From contig DWYC01000087.1 in assembly GCA_019118925.1 (NCBI GenBank), positions 62,001 through 126,000 on the forward strand: a DNA stretch of 64,000 nt. Direction: 5' to 3'. Of this stretch, positions 35,167 through 43,900 are shown in pieces (within the stretch, counting starts at the first letter, position 1; every line of letters starts with the position of its first letter). The stretch comes from Candidatus Flavonifractor intestinipullorum (GTDB lineage Bacteria > Bacillota > Clostridia > Oscillospirales > Oscillospiraceae). A program made the translations under genes and the position numbers. The notes beneath the pieces were generated by a model. That model had not been told where the DNA came from. It did no database searches and was given only the letters and a program-made list of their open reading frames with translations.

Positions 35167-35206
35167 AGACGGAGCGCCGGATGGAATATCCGGCGCTCCG
35201 TCTTTT
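35167..35206. terminator. Bidirectional terminator between HxlR and the kinase operon
   Basis: AGACGGAGCGCCGG pairs with CCGGCGCTCCGTCT around a 9-base loop. TTTT follows on the plus strand, and the stem also lies just downstream of the FHA gene on the minus strand. Confidence 0.85.
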
Positions 35207-35243
35207 GAAAAGCAGAGAGGGAAACCGTCCGTGCGGCAGCGGC

Positions 35244-36476
35244 TCAAATACTCACAATGTACCAGGAGCGGCCATCTTTCACGCCATAGAGGTACATGCT
35301 CTGATCCACGCGGTTGGAGCCGTCGGCGGACTCAAGGGTGATCTCCAGCTCCACCTCGGTCACGGCGTCGGCGTTGAAGCCGGTGGCCCCCTCTGAGCGG
35401 AGGGACTCCACCAGGTCCTGGACCTGGGCCTTGTCGTACTCCTCCCGGGAGACCACTTCGTAGGAGTACGTCCAGTCCTCTCCCAGGTAGTCGTCCAGCT
35501 GGTAGATGGCGCTCTGGAGCTGGTCGCTCAGATAGGCCAGGGCCTCCCGCTCGGTGGCGTAGCCGTCCCAGGCGGCCTCTTCCAGGGCGGCCGCCTGAAC
35601 GGGCTCGGGGAAGAGGTTGAAAATGGCCTCGGCGTCGCCGGTGAAGCTGGCCTTCACATAGGCGTCCAGGGCCTTGTTCAGGCTCCGCCCCCCGAAGAGG
35701 AAGAAGGCGAGGGCGAGGATGACCGCCACAGCGGCGACAATGGCCAGAATGCCGATGAGGCGGTGCTTGCCCGGCTTTTTCCCGCCGCTGTGGGCGGAGC
35801 CCGCCGCCTGATAGGGGGGTGGAGGCGGCGGAGGCGGCGCGGAAGGGCCGTTCCTGGGCGGAGTGGGGGCGGCGGAGGCGGCCTGCGGAACCCGGGCGCC
35901 GCAGCTGCCGCAGAAGAGGGCGCCCTCCCGCAGCTTGGCGCCGCACTGGCGGCAGTAGAGGGGCGCGCCGCCGGAGGAGGACTCCGGAGCGGGCGGCGGC
36001 GGGGGTGCAGAGGGCCCGGCCTCGGGAGCGGGCGGCTCCGGCCAGGGGGACTTGGGGGCCTCCTGGGCCTGGCCGGGCCAGGGGGCGGAGCTCTCCTCCG
36101 GCCATGCGGGGGTCAGAAGCTCGGTGGGCGCCTGGTCGGCGGGGGCGGTGACGCCGATCTCAAAGACCAGGCGGGTAGAACCGATGACGGCCTCATCCCC
36201 GGAGAGGAGCTCCACCGGCTCCTCCATGCGCGCGCCGTTGACCTCCGTGCCGTTGGTGGCGCTCAGATTTTCCAGCCAGACGCCGCCGTCCCGGCAGAAG
36301 AGAACGGCGTGGGTGCGGCTGACCTTGGGGTCGTGGAGGGTCAGGTGAACGGCGCTGCTGTCGCGGCCGATGCGGAAGGGGAACTCCTTGACCTGGACGG
36401 TGTGGGGCGTTCCATCCACCGTGTAGTGGATGACGGCCAAAATATCCGCTCCGGCGGGGGTGTAATCTCTGTCCAT
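35244..36476 (-). CDS. FHA-domain membrane protein with zinc ribbon
   Basis: A 410-residue protein. The N-terminal FHA domain (about 25-107) has the phosphothreonine-binding signature FRIGRDSS, SRTHA and NGTEVNG. A Pro-rich linker leads to a zinc ribbon (CRQCGAKLREGALFCGSCG, about 175-193), a second Pro-rich stretch, one transmembrane helix (about 240-262) and an extracytoplasmic domain of about 145 residues with no recognised family. It is the last gene of the six-gene kinase/phosphatase operon, 18 bases after a kinase gene. FHA domains bind phosphothreonine, so it is a likely target or scaffold of the adjacent kinases. Confidence 0.85.
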   Translation of the reverse strand: MDRDYTPAGADILAVIHYTVDGTPHTVQVKEFPFRIGRDSSAVHLTLHDPKVSRTHAVLFCRDGGVWLENLSATNGTEVNGARMEEPVELLSGDEAVIGSTRLVFEIGVTAPADQAPTELLTPAWPEESSAPWPGQAQEAPKSPWPEPPAPEAGPSAPPPPPAPESSSGGAPLYCRQCGAKLREGALFCGSCGARVPQAASAAPTPPRNGPSAPPPPPPPPYQAAGSAHSGGKKPGKHRLIGILAIVAAVAVILALAFFLFGGRSLNKALDAYVKASFTGDAEAIFNLFPEPVQAAALEEAAWDGYATEREALAYLSDQLQSAIYQLDDYLGEDWTYSYEVVSREEYDKAQVQDLVESLRSEGATGFNADAVTEVELEITLESADGSNRVDQSMYLYGVKDGRSWYIVSI

Positions 36477-36494
36477 AATCTCACCTCATCGTGC

Positions 36495-38459
36495 TTAAGA
36501 AGTGGGGCCCGCGGCGTAGGGGAGGGCCAGATACTCGGAAAGGGCGGAAAACTCCGGATAGACGGCGGCGTACTCCTCCCGGACGGCGGGGGAGATGGGG
36601 ATGGCGCCGCTGCGGTGGCGGATGTGGAAGTAGTCCTGCGCCGCGTCGCTGGAGAAGAACTCCAGGAGGGCGGTGGCGGCCCGCTCCTCATCTCCGCCCG
36701 AGTCGGTCACGCTCCACAGTGTGGCGCAGGTATAGGCGGCCTGGCCGCAGGCGGGGAACTGGACCTGGTAGAGGCCGGGCATGGCCTCCTGAATGGCGGG
36801 GTAGTCGGCGCTGGAGCCCAGGTAGAGCAGGACCTCCCCCGACAGAAAATCCTCCAGGGCGGAGGGGGCGGCATAGTCCTCTACCTCCGGTCCGTAGAGA
36901 GCGGTGAACAGCGCCCCGCAGGCGGGGGAGAGGGCCAGAGTGGAACCCGCCGCTTCGCACGCCCCGGCCAGGGCGGACACGTCGTCTGAACTGCCGACGC
37001 TGCCCAGGGAGGTGTTGACGTAGAGAAGGGGGAGGGCGAGCCCCGTGGGGTACTGGCGCTCGCCCTCCAGGGGAGCGGCGGCGGCCGGGTCGGTTTGAGC
37101 GAGGGCCTCCAGCGGACCGTCCAGCCCGGCGGCGTTGGGGAGGGCCGCGCCGTCCAGACCGGTGGACTCGTAGAGGTCGGGGCCCGCTCCGTCCACGCTC
37201 TCCCCCAGACGGCGGGCATACTCTGCGGCGGGAATTCCCTCCACCGAGACCGTGACGCCGGTGTACTCCTGGGTAAAGCGCTCAATAATGGCCTGAAGGG
37301 CCTCCTCCTTGGCCGTGTCCAGCGCTTCTTCCCCGGTGGAGCGGTACCAGAGGGTCAGATCGGCCTGGGGGAGCTGGCGGCTGTGCCACAACAGGGCAAA
37401 GGTCCCGAAGGCGGCGGCCAGCACCAGCAGGGAGGCGCAGATGCCCAGCGTTCGTCGGCGTTTTCGGCGCCGGCGGGCGGCCTCCAGAGGCACGGCCTTT
37501 TTCTGCGCCGTGAGGACCGCCTGAAACTCCTCAACCCGCTGATAGCGGAAACGGGGGTCCAGGGCCATGGCGCGCAGGATGGCCACGCTCACATGTTCCG
37601 GGATGTCGGCGCGCAGGGCGGAGGGAGAGACCAGCTCGTCCTGAATTTTCCGGTCGGTGGACTCGGGGGGCTTCTGGCCCGTGAGCGCGTAGTAGAGGGT
37701 GCCGCCGAGGGCATAGATGTCGGTCCAGGGGCCCTGGCGGTTGACCCGCTCGTACTGCTCCGGGGGGGCGAAACCGGGCTTGACCACGATGGTGAGAGGA
37801 CTGCCCTGGTCGGAGGCGAAGCGGGCCGCGCCGAAATCGATGAGCTTGACCGCCCCGTTCCGGCAGAGGAAGATGTTGTCCGGGCTCACGTCCCGGTGGA
37901 GAATGTTCTGAGCGTGCAGGGCGCTCAGAGCGGCGCACACGTCCTGGGCCAGCTCCAGGCAGCGCTCCCAGGGGAGGGGCGCGCCCGACTGCTGGAGGAA
38001 CTTGCTGAGCGTCTGCCCGTCCAGGAACTCCATGACGATGTAGGCGGTATTGTTGGCCTCAAAAAAATCGTAGACGTTGACAATGTTGGGGTGGGTATTG
38101 AAGCGGGCCAGGTTGCGGGCCTCCTCCAGAAAGCGTTCCTTGCCGTAGCGGAACTCCTCCTCCCGTTTGGAGGCCACCAGCATGACCTCGGCCTGGCCGG
38201 GCAGACGGTTGACCAGACCGCTGGGATAGTACTCCTTTACGGCCATAACGGTCTCCAGCTTCTGATCCCACGCCTGATAGGTGATGCCGAAACCGCCCAG
38301 ACCCAGCATCCGGCCGATTAGGTAGCGCCCGGCGATCTCCGTGCCGGGGGTGAGGCAGTAGGCCTCGGCCGTGGCGTCCCCCTCGCTGTAGCCGCAGTAG
38401 GGACACACGCCGTAGTCGGCCTCATATTCCTGAAAGCAGTTGGAACAGCGAATCTGCAT
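36495..38459 (-). CDS. Zinc-ribbon Ser/Thr protein kinase fused to an extracytoplasmic solute-binding-protein-like domain
   Basis: A 654-residue protein. The N-terminal ribbon has four cysteines (CSNC, CPYC; residues 5-22). The kinase domain (about 45-320) has GLGGFGITY, catalytic Lys75 (MAVKEYY), ILHRDVSPDNIFL (Asp190) and LIDFGAAR (Asp208), so all catalytic residues are present. A basic stretch RRRRKRRR and a transmembrane helix (about 338-357) follow. Residues 365-654 look like a bacterial extracellular solute-binding protein (LTLWYRSTGEEA, IIERFTQEYTGVTVSVEGIP, TGLALPLLYVNTSL, YLGSSADYP, LLEFFSSDAAQDYF). An outside ligand domain joined to an inside kinase implies a receptor kinase. The ribosome-binding site GGAGG lies inside the upstream FHA gene. 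Confidence 0.88.
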   Translation of the reverse strand: MQIRCSNCFQEYEADYGVCPYCGYSEGDATAEAYCLTPGTEIAGRYLIGRMLGLGGFGITYQAWDQKLETVMAVKEYYPSGLVNRLPGQAEVMLVASKREEEFRYGKERFLEEARNLARFNTHPNIVNVYDFFEANNTAYIVMEFLDGQTLSKFLQQSGAPLPWERCLELAQDVCAALSALHAQNILHRDVSPDNIFLCRNGAVKLIDFGAARFASDQGSPLTIVVKPGFAPPEQYERVNRQGPWTDIYALGGTLYYALTGQKPPESTDRKIQDELVSPSALRADIPEHVSVAILRAMALDPRFRYQRVEEFQAVLTAQKKAVPLEAARRRRKRRRTLGICASLLVLAAAFGTFALLWHSRQLPQADLTLWYRSTGEEALDTAKEEALQAIIERFTQEYTGVTVSVEGIPAAEYARRLGESVDGAGPDLYESTGLDGAALPNAAGLDGPLEALAQTDPAAAAPLEGERQYPTGLALPLLYVNTSLGSVGSSDDVSALAGACEAAGSTLALSPACGALFTALYGPEVEDYAAPSALEDFLSGEVLLYLGSSADYPAIQEAMPGLYQVQFPACGQAAYTCATLWSVTDSGGDEERAATALLEFFSSDAAQDYFHIRHRSGAIPISPAVREEYAAVYPEFSALSEYLALPYAAGPTS

Positions 38460-38462
38460 CGG

Positions 38463-39365
38463 TTATTCCTCCGGGAGATAGCCGTCCCAGGAGAAGGACG
38501 GCCCGCACAGGGGCAGGAAGAGAAACTCGGCCCGGCCCAGGGAGATGCGGTCATAGGCGTGGAGCTCGGCGTGGTCAAAGAGAAGGGCGTCGTTGAGGTA
38601 GGTGAGCCCCTCCCCGGGCCCGGCCTGGAGGAAAAACTGGCGCTGGCGGGGCTCATAGATGAGGATGGCGTGGGGGGTACGGCTGACCGCGCTCTCCCGG
38701 GGGAGGACGATCTCCAGGCCCAGCGCCCGTCCGATGCGGTTTTTGCCCTCCCGGCAGGGAAAAGCCTGTCCCGCGTAGGCGCCCTTCAGGCACACCAGCC
38801 AGCCCACCGGGGGGAACGAGGGGGACGGCTGGGGTTCCTCCGGCTCCATGCCGGGGAAGGCCGGCACGTCGGCGGCGCCGGTGGCCGAGACCGCCTCCGC
38901 CAAAGTGGGTTCTTCCTCCTCGGGCGGGGCCTCCGGCTCCTGGGCCGGAAGCTCCTCCGCCCCAGGTTCCTCCTCAGGCGGGGCGGGAAGGTCCGCTTCC
39001 GGCGGGGCGGCCGGTTCCTCCGCAGCGGGCTCCGGCGAAGCGGCGGGGAAGAACTCCTCCACGGAGACGGGGGACGTCTCTTCCGTGGGCGGGGAGCGCA
39101 CCGGCTCCGGCGGGGACTCCGGCTCGGGAGCGGGGGCGTCCCAGGCCGCTCCGGCGGAGCGGAGCGGGTCCTCCTCAGGGAAGAGGAGCTGGGTGGGGGC
39201 CAGCTCATCCACGGCAAAGGAGGGCGCGGCCGGCACCGGCTCCTCCGGCGCAGGGACGGCCGGGGCGGGGGCGGCGAGCTCCTGGCCCTCCGCCCCGCAG
39301 ATGGGACAGACATCGAAGCGCTCGGCGTTGTAGAAATGTCCGTTTTGGCACTTTACTTTTCTCAT
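38463..39365 (-). CDS. FHA-domain protein with N-terminal zinc motif and long acidic linker
   Basis: A 300-residue cytoplasmic protein. The N-terminus has a Cys/His cluster (CQNGHFYN, CPICG; residues 6-23). Residues about 30-195 are a Pro/Glu/Ala-rich linker, likely disordered. The C-terminal FHA domain (about 200-285) shows NRIGRALGLEIVLP and SRTPHA. A TQLLFPEE segment near residue 60 is a possible phosphothreonine target, as in FHA-partner proteins. ATG at 39365 has GAGGGAGG upstream. It lies 20 bases after a PP2C gene and 3 bases before the receptor kinase. Confidence 0.82.
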   Translation of the reverse strand: MRKVKCQNGHFYNAERFDVCPICGAEGQELAAPAPAVPAPEEPVPAAPSFAVDELAPTQLLFPEEDPLRSAGAAWDAPAPEPESPPEPVRSPPTEETSPVSVEEFFPAASPEPAAEEPAAPPEADLPAPPEEEPGAEELPAQEPEAPPEEEEPTLAEAVSATGAADVPAFPGMEPEEPQPSPSFPPVGWLVCLKGAYAGQAFPCREGKNRIGRALGLEIVLPRESAVSRTPHAILIYEPRQRQFFLQAGPGEGLTYLNDALLFDHAELHAYDRISLGRAEFLFLPLCGPSFSWDGYLPEE

Positions 39366-39385
39366 ATGGGACCTCCCTCGCTCTC

Positions 39386-40150
39386 TCAAAGTTGAATCAG
39401 AATAAAAGTGGTGTTGTCCAGCCTGCGCCGGCCGTTCCAGGCCAAAACGGCCTGAAGCAGCCCTTCGGCCCGCTCCTCCAGGGGGAGGGGAAGGGCCAGC
39501 AGGGCCCGTATGGTACCGGCGTCCAGGGCGCCGGGCAGACCGTCCGAGGTCAGAAGAAGCACGTCGCCGGGCCGGACAGCCAGAGGCCGCCGGGTCAGGT
39601 CGTAGAGGGTGAGCCCTCCCAGCCCCAGATAGCTCAGCAGGGCCCGGCTCCGGGGGAGCTGGCTCTGATAGAGGGCGGGGGAGATGCGCCCGGCCCGGAG
39701 CAGGGTGTCCAGCTCCAGGCGGTAATTGTGCTCCCGGGTGGCCGGGACCAGCTCCCCGCCCCGGAGCAGATAGAGCCGGCTGTCCCCCACCGAGGCCCAG
39801 TGGAGCCCCGCATCCGTCAAAAGGAGGGCCGTCAGGGTGGAGCCGCTGCCCCGCAGGGCCTCATCCAGCGCCACGGCCTGGTCGGCCTCCACCAGCGCCC
39901 GGCTCAGAAGGGAGACCGGCTCCATCCCCAGGGATTCCTCCGCCAGGGCCTGAAGGGCCTCCACCGCCCGGCGGCTGGCCTCCCCGCCGGAGGCGGAACC
40001 GCCCATGCCGTCGCACACCGCGGCGAAGAGACGGCCCTCCCGCTCCAGAACATAGGCCCGGTCCTGCTGCTCCGCCCGGCCGCCGATGTGGGACCGGGCG
40101 GCCAGGACGGCGGCGGTGGAGCCGTCCCGCCGGATGGTCAAATAGCTCAT
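39386..40150 (-). CDS. PP2C-family Ser/Thr phosphatase (first copy)
   Basis: A 254-residue PPM/PP2C phosphatase. Metal-binding aspartates lie in QQDRAYV, AVCDGMGG, LLTSDGLPG and LDNTTF, and SVGDSRLYLL is conserved. The first motif is E-Q-Q-D instead of the commoner N-E-D/N-Q-D, a mild deviation. It would reverse phosphorylation by the two neighbouring kinases. AGGAGGGG lies 3-4 bases before the ATG. It sits 9 bases after a second PP2C gene. Confidence 0.88.
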   Translation of the reverse strand: MSYLTIRRDGSTAAVLAARSHIGGRAEQQDRAYVLEREGRLFAAVCDGMGGSASGGEASRRAVEALQALAEESLGMEPVSLLSRALVEADQAVALDEALRGSGSTLTALLLTDAGLHWASVGDSRLYLLRGGELVPATREHNYRLELDTLLRAGRISPALYQSQLPRSRALLSYLGLGGLTLYDLTRRPLAVRPGDVLLLTSDGLPGALDAGTIRALLALPLPLEERAEGLLQAVLAWNGRRRLDNTTFILIQL

Positions 40151-40159
40151 AGCCCCCTC

Positions 40160-40885
40160 CTATAACAGCACCGCGATGGCGGAGTAGTTGTCCATCTCCC
40201 GGCCCCGGCCGCGCTCCTCCACAATGCCGGCCATCTGCGCCAGCCACTCCTCCGGGGAGGCGGCGCGCCTGAGCTGCGCGCCCATCTCCTTTTCTGTGAT
40301 GAGCTCCCAAAAGCCGTCGCTGCACAGCAGAAATGCGTCGAACCGGCGGGCGTCCTGAACGGGGGAGAGTTCGAACCGGGGGGCGTCCCCCGCCACCCCC
40401 AGCACCCGCAGCAGCCGGTTGCGGTCGGGGTGGCCCCGGATCTCCTTTTCCCGGATGTCCCCCGCCAGGGCCAGCATCTGGGGTACGCTGTGGTCCAACG
40501 TGCGCTCCTTCACCTTGCGCCGGGCGAAGGCGTAGACCCGGCTGTCCCCGATGTGGCCCCAGAGGGCCTGCCCGTCCCGGAGGGCCAGGGCGGCGGCGGT
40601 GGTCTTCATCTGGGCGAAGGCCCCGGCGGCGCGCTGCTCCCGGAGGATGTCCTCCTGAGCTTGGCGGAAGGCGGCGGCCATCTGCCCGGGCATGGGGCCG
40701 GGGAAGGGGGCGGAGTAGAGCGCCCCGAAGGCATCCACCGCCAGGCGGGAGGCCACATCCCCCTGGCCGTGCCCCCCCAGGCCGTCGGCCACCAGAAAGC
40801 ACCAGGTATCCCCGGAGGAAAAGACCCCCAGGCTGTCCTCGTTGACCGGGCGGCTCCCCGGCCGGGTTAAGGTCGCATAGCGCAT
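40160..40885 (-). CDS. PP2C-family Ser/Thr phosphatase (second copy)
   Basis: A 241-residue PP2C phosphatase with canonical motifs RPVNEDSLGV, VADGLGGHGQGD, HIGDSRVYAF, LLCSDGFWE and MDNYSAIAV. ATG at 40885 has GGGAGG 8 bases upstream; the frame to 40921 overlaps the kinase end and lacks a site. The two adjacent PP2C proteins are divergent in sequence, so this is not a recent duplication. It follows the large PASTA kinase gene after 32 bases. Confidence 0.9.
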   Translation of the reverse strand: MRYATLTRPGSRPVNEDSLGVFSSGDTWCFLVADGLGGHGQGDVASRLAVDAFGALYSAPFPGPMPGQMAAAFRQAQEDILREQRAAGAFAQMKTTAAALALRDGQALWGHIGDSRVYAFARRKVKERTLDHSVPQMLALAGDIREKEIRGHPDRNRLLRVLGVAGDAPRFELSPVQDARRFDAFLLCSDGFWELITEKEMGAQLRRAASPEEWLAQMAGIVEERGRGREMDNYSAIAVLL

Positions 40886-40917
40886 GGCATTCGCCTCCCT
40901 TGAAAAGAGCGGCCGGG

Positions 40918-43900
40918 TCATACAACCACCAGGCGGATCAGAATGTCGCCCAGGCTGTTCCCGGTGCTAAAGTTGTCCGAGTAAAACAGCGATACGGCAA
41001 ACGTGTCGCTCCCGTTTGTGTCCAGGCTGGAGATATCCAGGTCCAGGGTGGTGTGGGTGCTGCCGTCCACATAGTAGGCCCCCAGCTGTTCCCAGGAGTA
41101 GCCGTCCAGCCGGGCCACCCAGAGGGTGAAGAGATCCTCCCCGGACTCCCCGCCGGTGTCGATGTCAATATCCAGCGTCACCGTATCTCCCTGGTGGATG
41201 CGCTCGCTGACGGCGTCGTTGCTGCCGATGGAGAGCGAGACAGGGATCACGATATTCTCCGGCTCCCGGGCCGAGACAGTGACGGTACACTGATCGCGGA
41301 AGGTCTGCCCGCCGGCGGTCACCGAGGCGGTGATGACGGCGGTGCCCTCCCCCTTGGCGGTCACCGTGCCGCCGGAGACGGCGGCGATATCGCTGTCGCT
41401 GCTGCTCCAAACGGTGGGGCCGATGTCGGTGGTGTTGGTAAAGGAGCTGGAGAAGCCCAGCATTTGGGACTCTCCCACGGAGAGGGCGAGTTCGCCCGGC
41501 TCAATGGTCACATTGCCGATGATCTCCGGCACCTCCACCGTCACAGCGCAGGAGGCCGAGTAGGTCTGTCCGCCGTAGGTCATGGAGGCGGTGATGGTGG
41601 CGCTGCCGCCTCCCTCGGCAGTCACCCGGCCGGAAGAGCTGACGGAAGCCACGCCGGGGTCGCTGCTGCTCCAGGTGACGCGCTGTCCGGCGGGGGTGGT
41701 GTAGACCGTCAGATCCTGAGAGAGGGGGACCTCCAGCGTCAGGGAGCTGTGGGAGAGGGTAATCCCCGCCGCCTCGCTCACCGTCACCCGGCACTCGTCG
41801 GAGTAGGTGGTGTTGCCGTAGGTCATGGAGGCGGTGATGGTGGCGCTGCCCGCCCCCACGGCGGTAACGGCGCCGGAGGAACTGACGGAAGCCACACCCG
41901 AGTCGCTGCTGCGCCAGGTGACGGAGGAATTGGTGGGAGAGGTGCGGGCGGTGAGGGTGCGCTGCTGCCCGGCCTCCAGGGCCAGCGTGTGATCGGAGAG
42001 GGTGAGAGAACCGCCGGGGGACACGCTCACATGGCAGGAGTCGGAGTAGAGGACCCCGTCGTAGGTCATGGAGGCGACAATGGTGGTGCTGCCGGTTCCC
42101 TCGGCGGTGACCCGGCCGGAGGAGCTGACGGAGGCCACGCTGGGGTCATCGCTGCGCCAGGTGATGGACTGCCCGGCGGGCGTGGCGTCCGCATCCAGCC
42201 AATAGGTCTCGCCCTCCAGGAGGGAAATTCCGCTGCTGCTGATGGTCAAGCCCGCCGTGGGGGTGACGGTGACGCTGCAGGCGGCATGGCAGCGGTAACT
42301 GCCGAAGACGGCGGTGACGGTGATGGTGGTCCGGCCCTCCCCCTGGGCGGTGACCGAGCCGCCGCCGGCGGTGGCCACCTGGCTGTCGGCGCTCTCCCAG
42401 AGGATCTCGTCGGGCTCGTAGGGATAGCTGCCCACCGAGAGAATCTCCCACTCCCCCGGCGTGAGGGTGAGCGAGGTGTCGGAGAGGGAGATCTCCGGCT
42501 CGACCACCCGGACGGTGCAATGGTCGGAGTAAACCTGGCCGTTATGGACGATGGAGGCGGTGATCGTGGCCTCGCCGTCCTGCTTGGGGGTGACCCAGCC
42601 GTAGGCGTTCACCTCGGCCACCGCGGGGTCGCTGCTCTGCCAGGAGATGGAGGCATTGCTGGGGTAGACTGCCGCATCTGTGCCCAGAGAGGTCCCGCTC
42701 CCCAGCGTCAGCAGGAGGGAGGACTCGGAGAGCACGACGCTGCCCACCTCGCCCTCGGCCACCGTCACGGCGCAGGCGGCGGAGTAGGTGCGCCCGCTCA
42801 GGGAGCACTGGGCGGTAATGGTGCAGGAGCCGGGGGACTGGGCGGTAATGACGCCGGAGGCGCTGACGCTGGCCACGGCGCTGTTGCTGCTGCTCCAGCG
42901 CACCGAGACCCCGGACGGGTAGCCGGAGGCGGAGAGGGTGGCCTGGGCCCCCGCCGAGAGGGTGAGGGTGGAGCGGTTCAGCCGCGGCGTATAGTCCTGC
43001 ACGACGACGGAGCAGGACACGGAGCTGCCCCCGCTGGAGACGGTAATGGTGGCCTGCCCGGCGCCTGCGGCGGTGACGGAGCCGTTGGAGACGCTGACCA
43101 CACTGGAGTCGCTGGAGCTCCAGCGGTAGCTTCCGCCGCCCCCCGAGGCCCGCAGCGTCACGCGGTCCCCCACGTAGAGGCGCAGGGAGCTGCGGTTGAG
43201 CTGGAGCGGGGCGCTCTGGGGGGCCTGGGACTCCGAAGTCCCCTCTTCCGCAGGCTGCTCCAGGGCCGGGTCGGGGCCCTGGCTCACATAGAGAGTCACC
43301 GGCGTACCCGCGGAGAGGGGCTCTCCCATTTCCACGCTCTGGCGGATGACGATGCCCTGGGCCACGTCGGCGCTGTATTCGTATTCCACGCTCACCACCG
43401 CGCCCATCTGAGTCAGGAGGGCGGAGGCCTCCTCCAGGGCGTAATAGGCCACGTCGGGGGCGGTGCCCTCCGGCGTCTCGGCCTCCAGCGGGGCGCTGAG
43501 ATAGAGTTCGACCTGGGTGTCCTCCTCCACCACGGCGCCGGCGTCCACACTCTGGTAGAGCACCAGGTCCACCGGAATGGTGTCCGAGCGCTTCCGCCCG
43601 CCGATGACGGGGCGCAGAGACTGCTCGTCCAGCATCTCCTGGGCCACGCCCACCGAGTAGTTGACCACGCTGGGCACCCGGGTCATCCCCTCGCCCAGGG
43701 CGATCTCGGTGTTCAGCTCGGCCTGCTCGCCCAGATGGCCGGTGAAGAGAAGGGCCAGAAGCACCAGGACCAGCGCACCCGCCGCCGGCACGGCGATCTT
43801 CAACGCCAGCGGCCAGCGCAGCACGTCCAGGGGCTTGATATGTCCGCTGCGGCGCTTGACGCCGTCGGGGGAGGTGAGCTCCTGCCAGAAGGCCTCCGCC

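Noticed and set aside
37377..37500. A gene boundary between the kinase and the solute-binding-like part
   Set aside because: The frame is continuous across the transmembrane helix with no internal start, ribosome-binding site or stop.
41257..43206. A CRISPR-like or other DNA repeat array
   Set aside because: The periodicity (about 243 bases) reflects Ig-like protein repeats; there are no short identical direct repeats with unique spacers.
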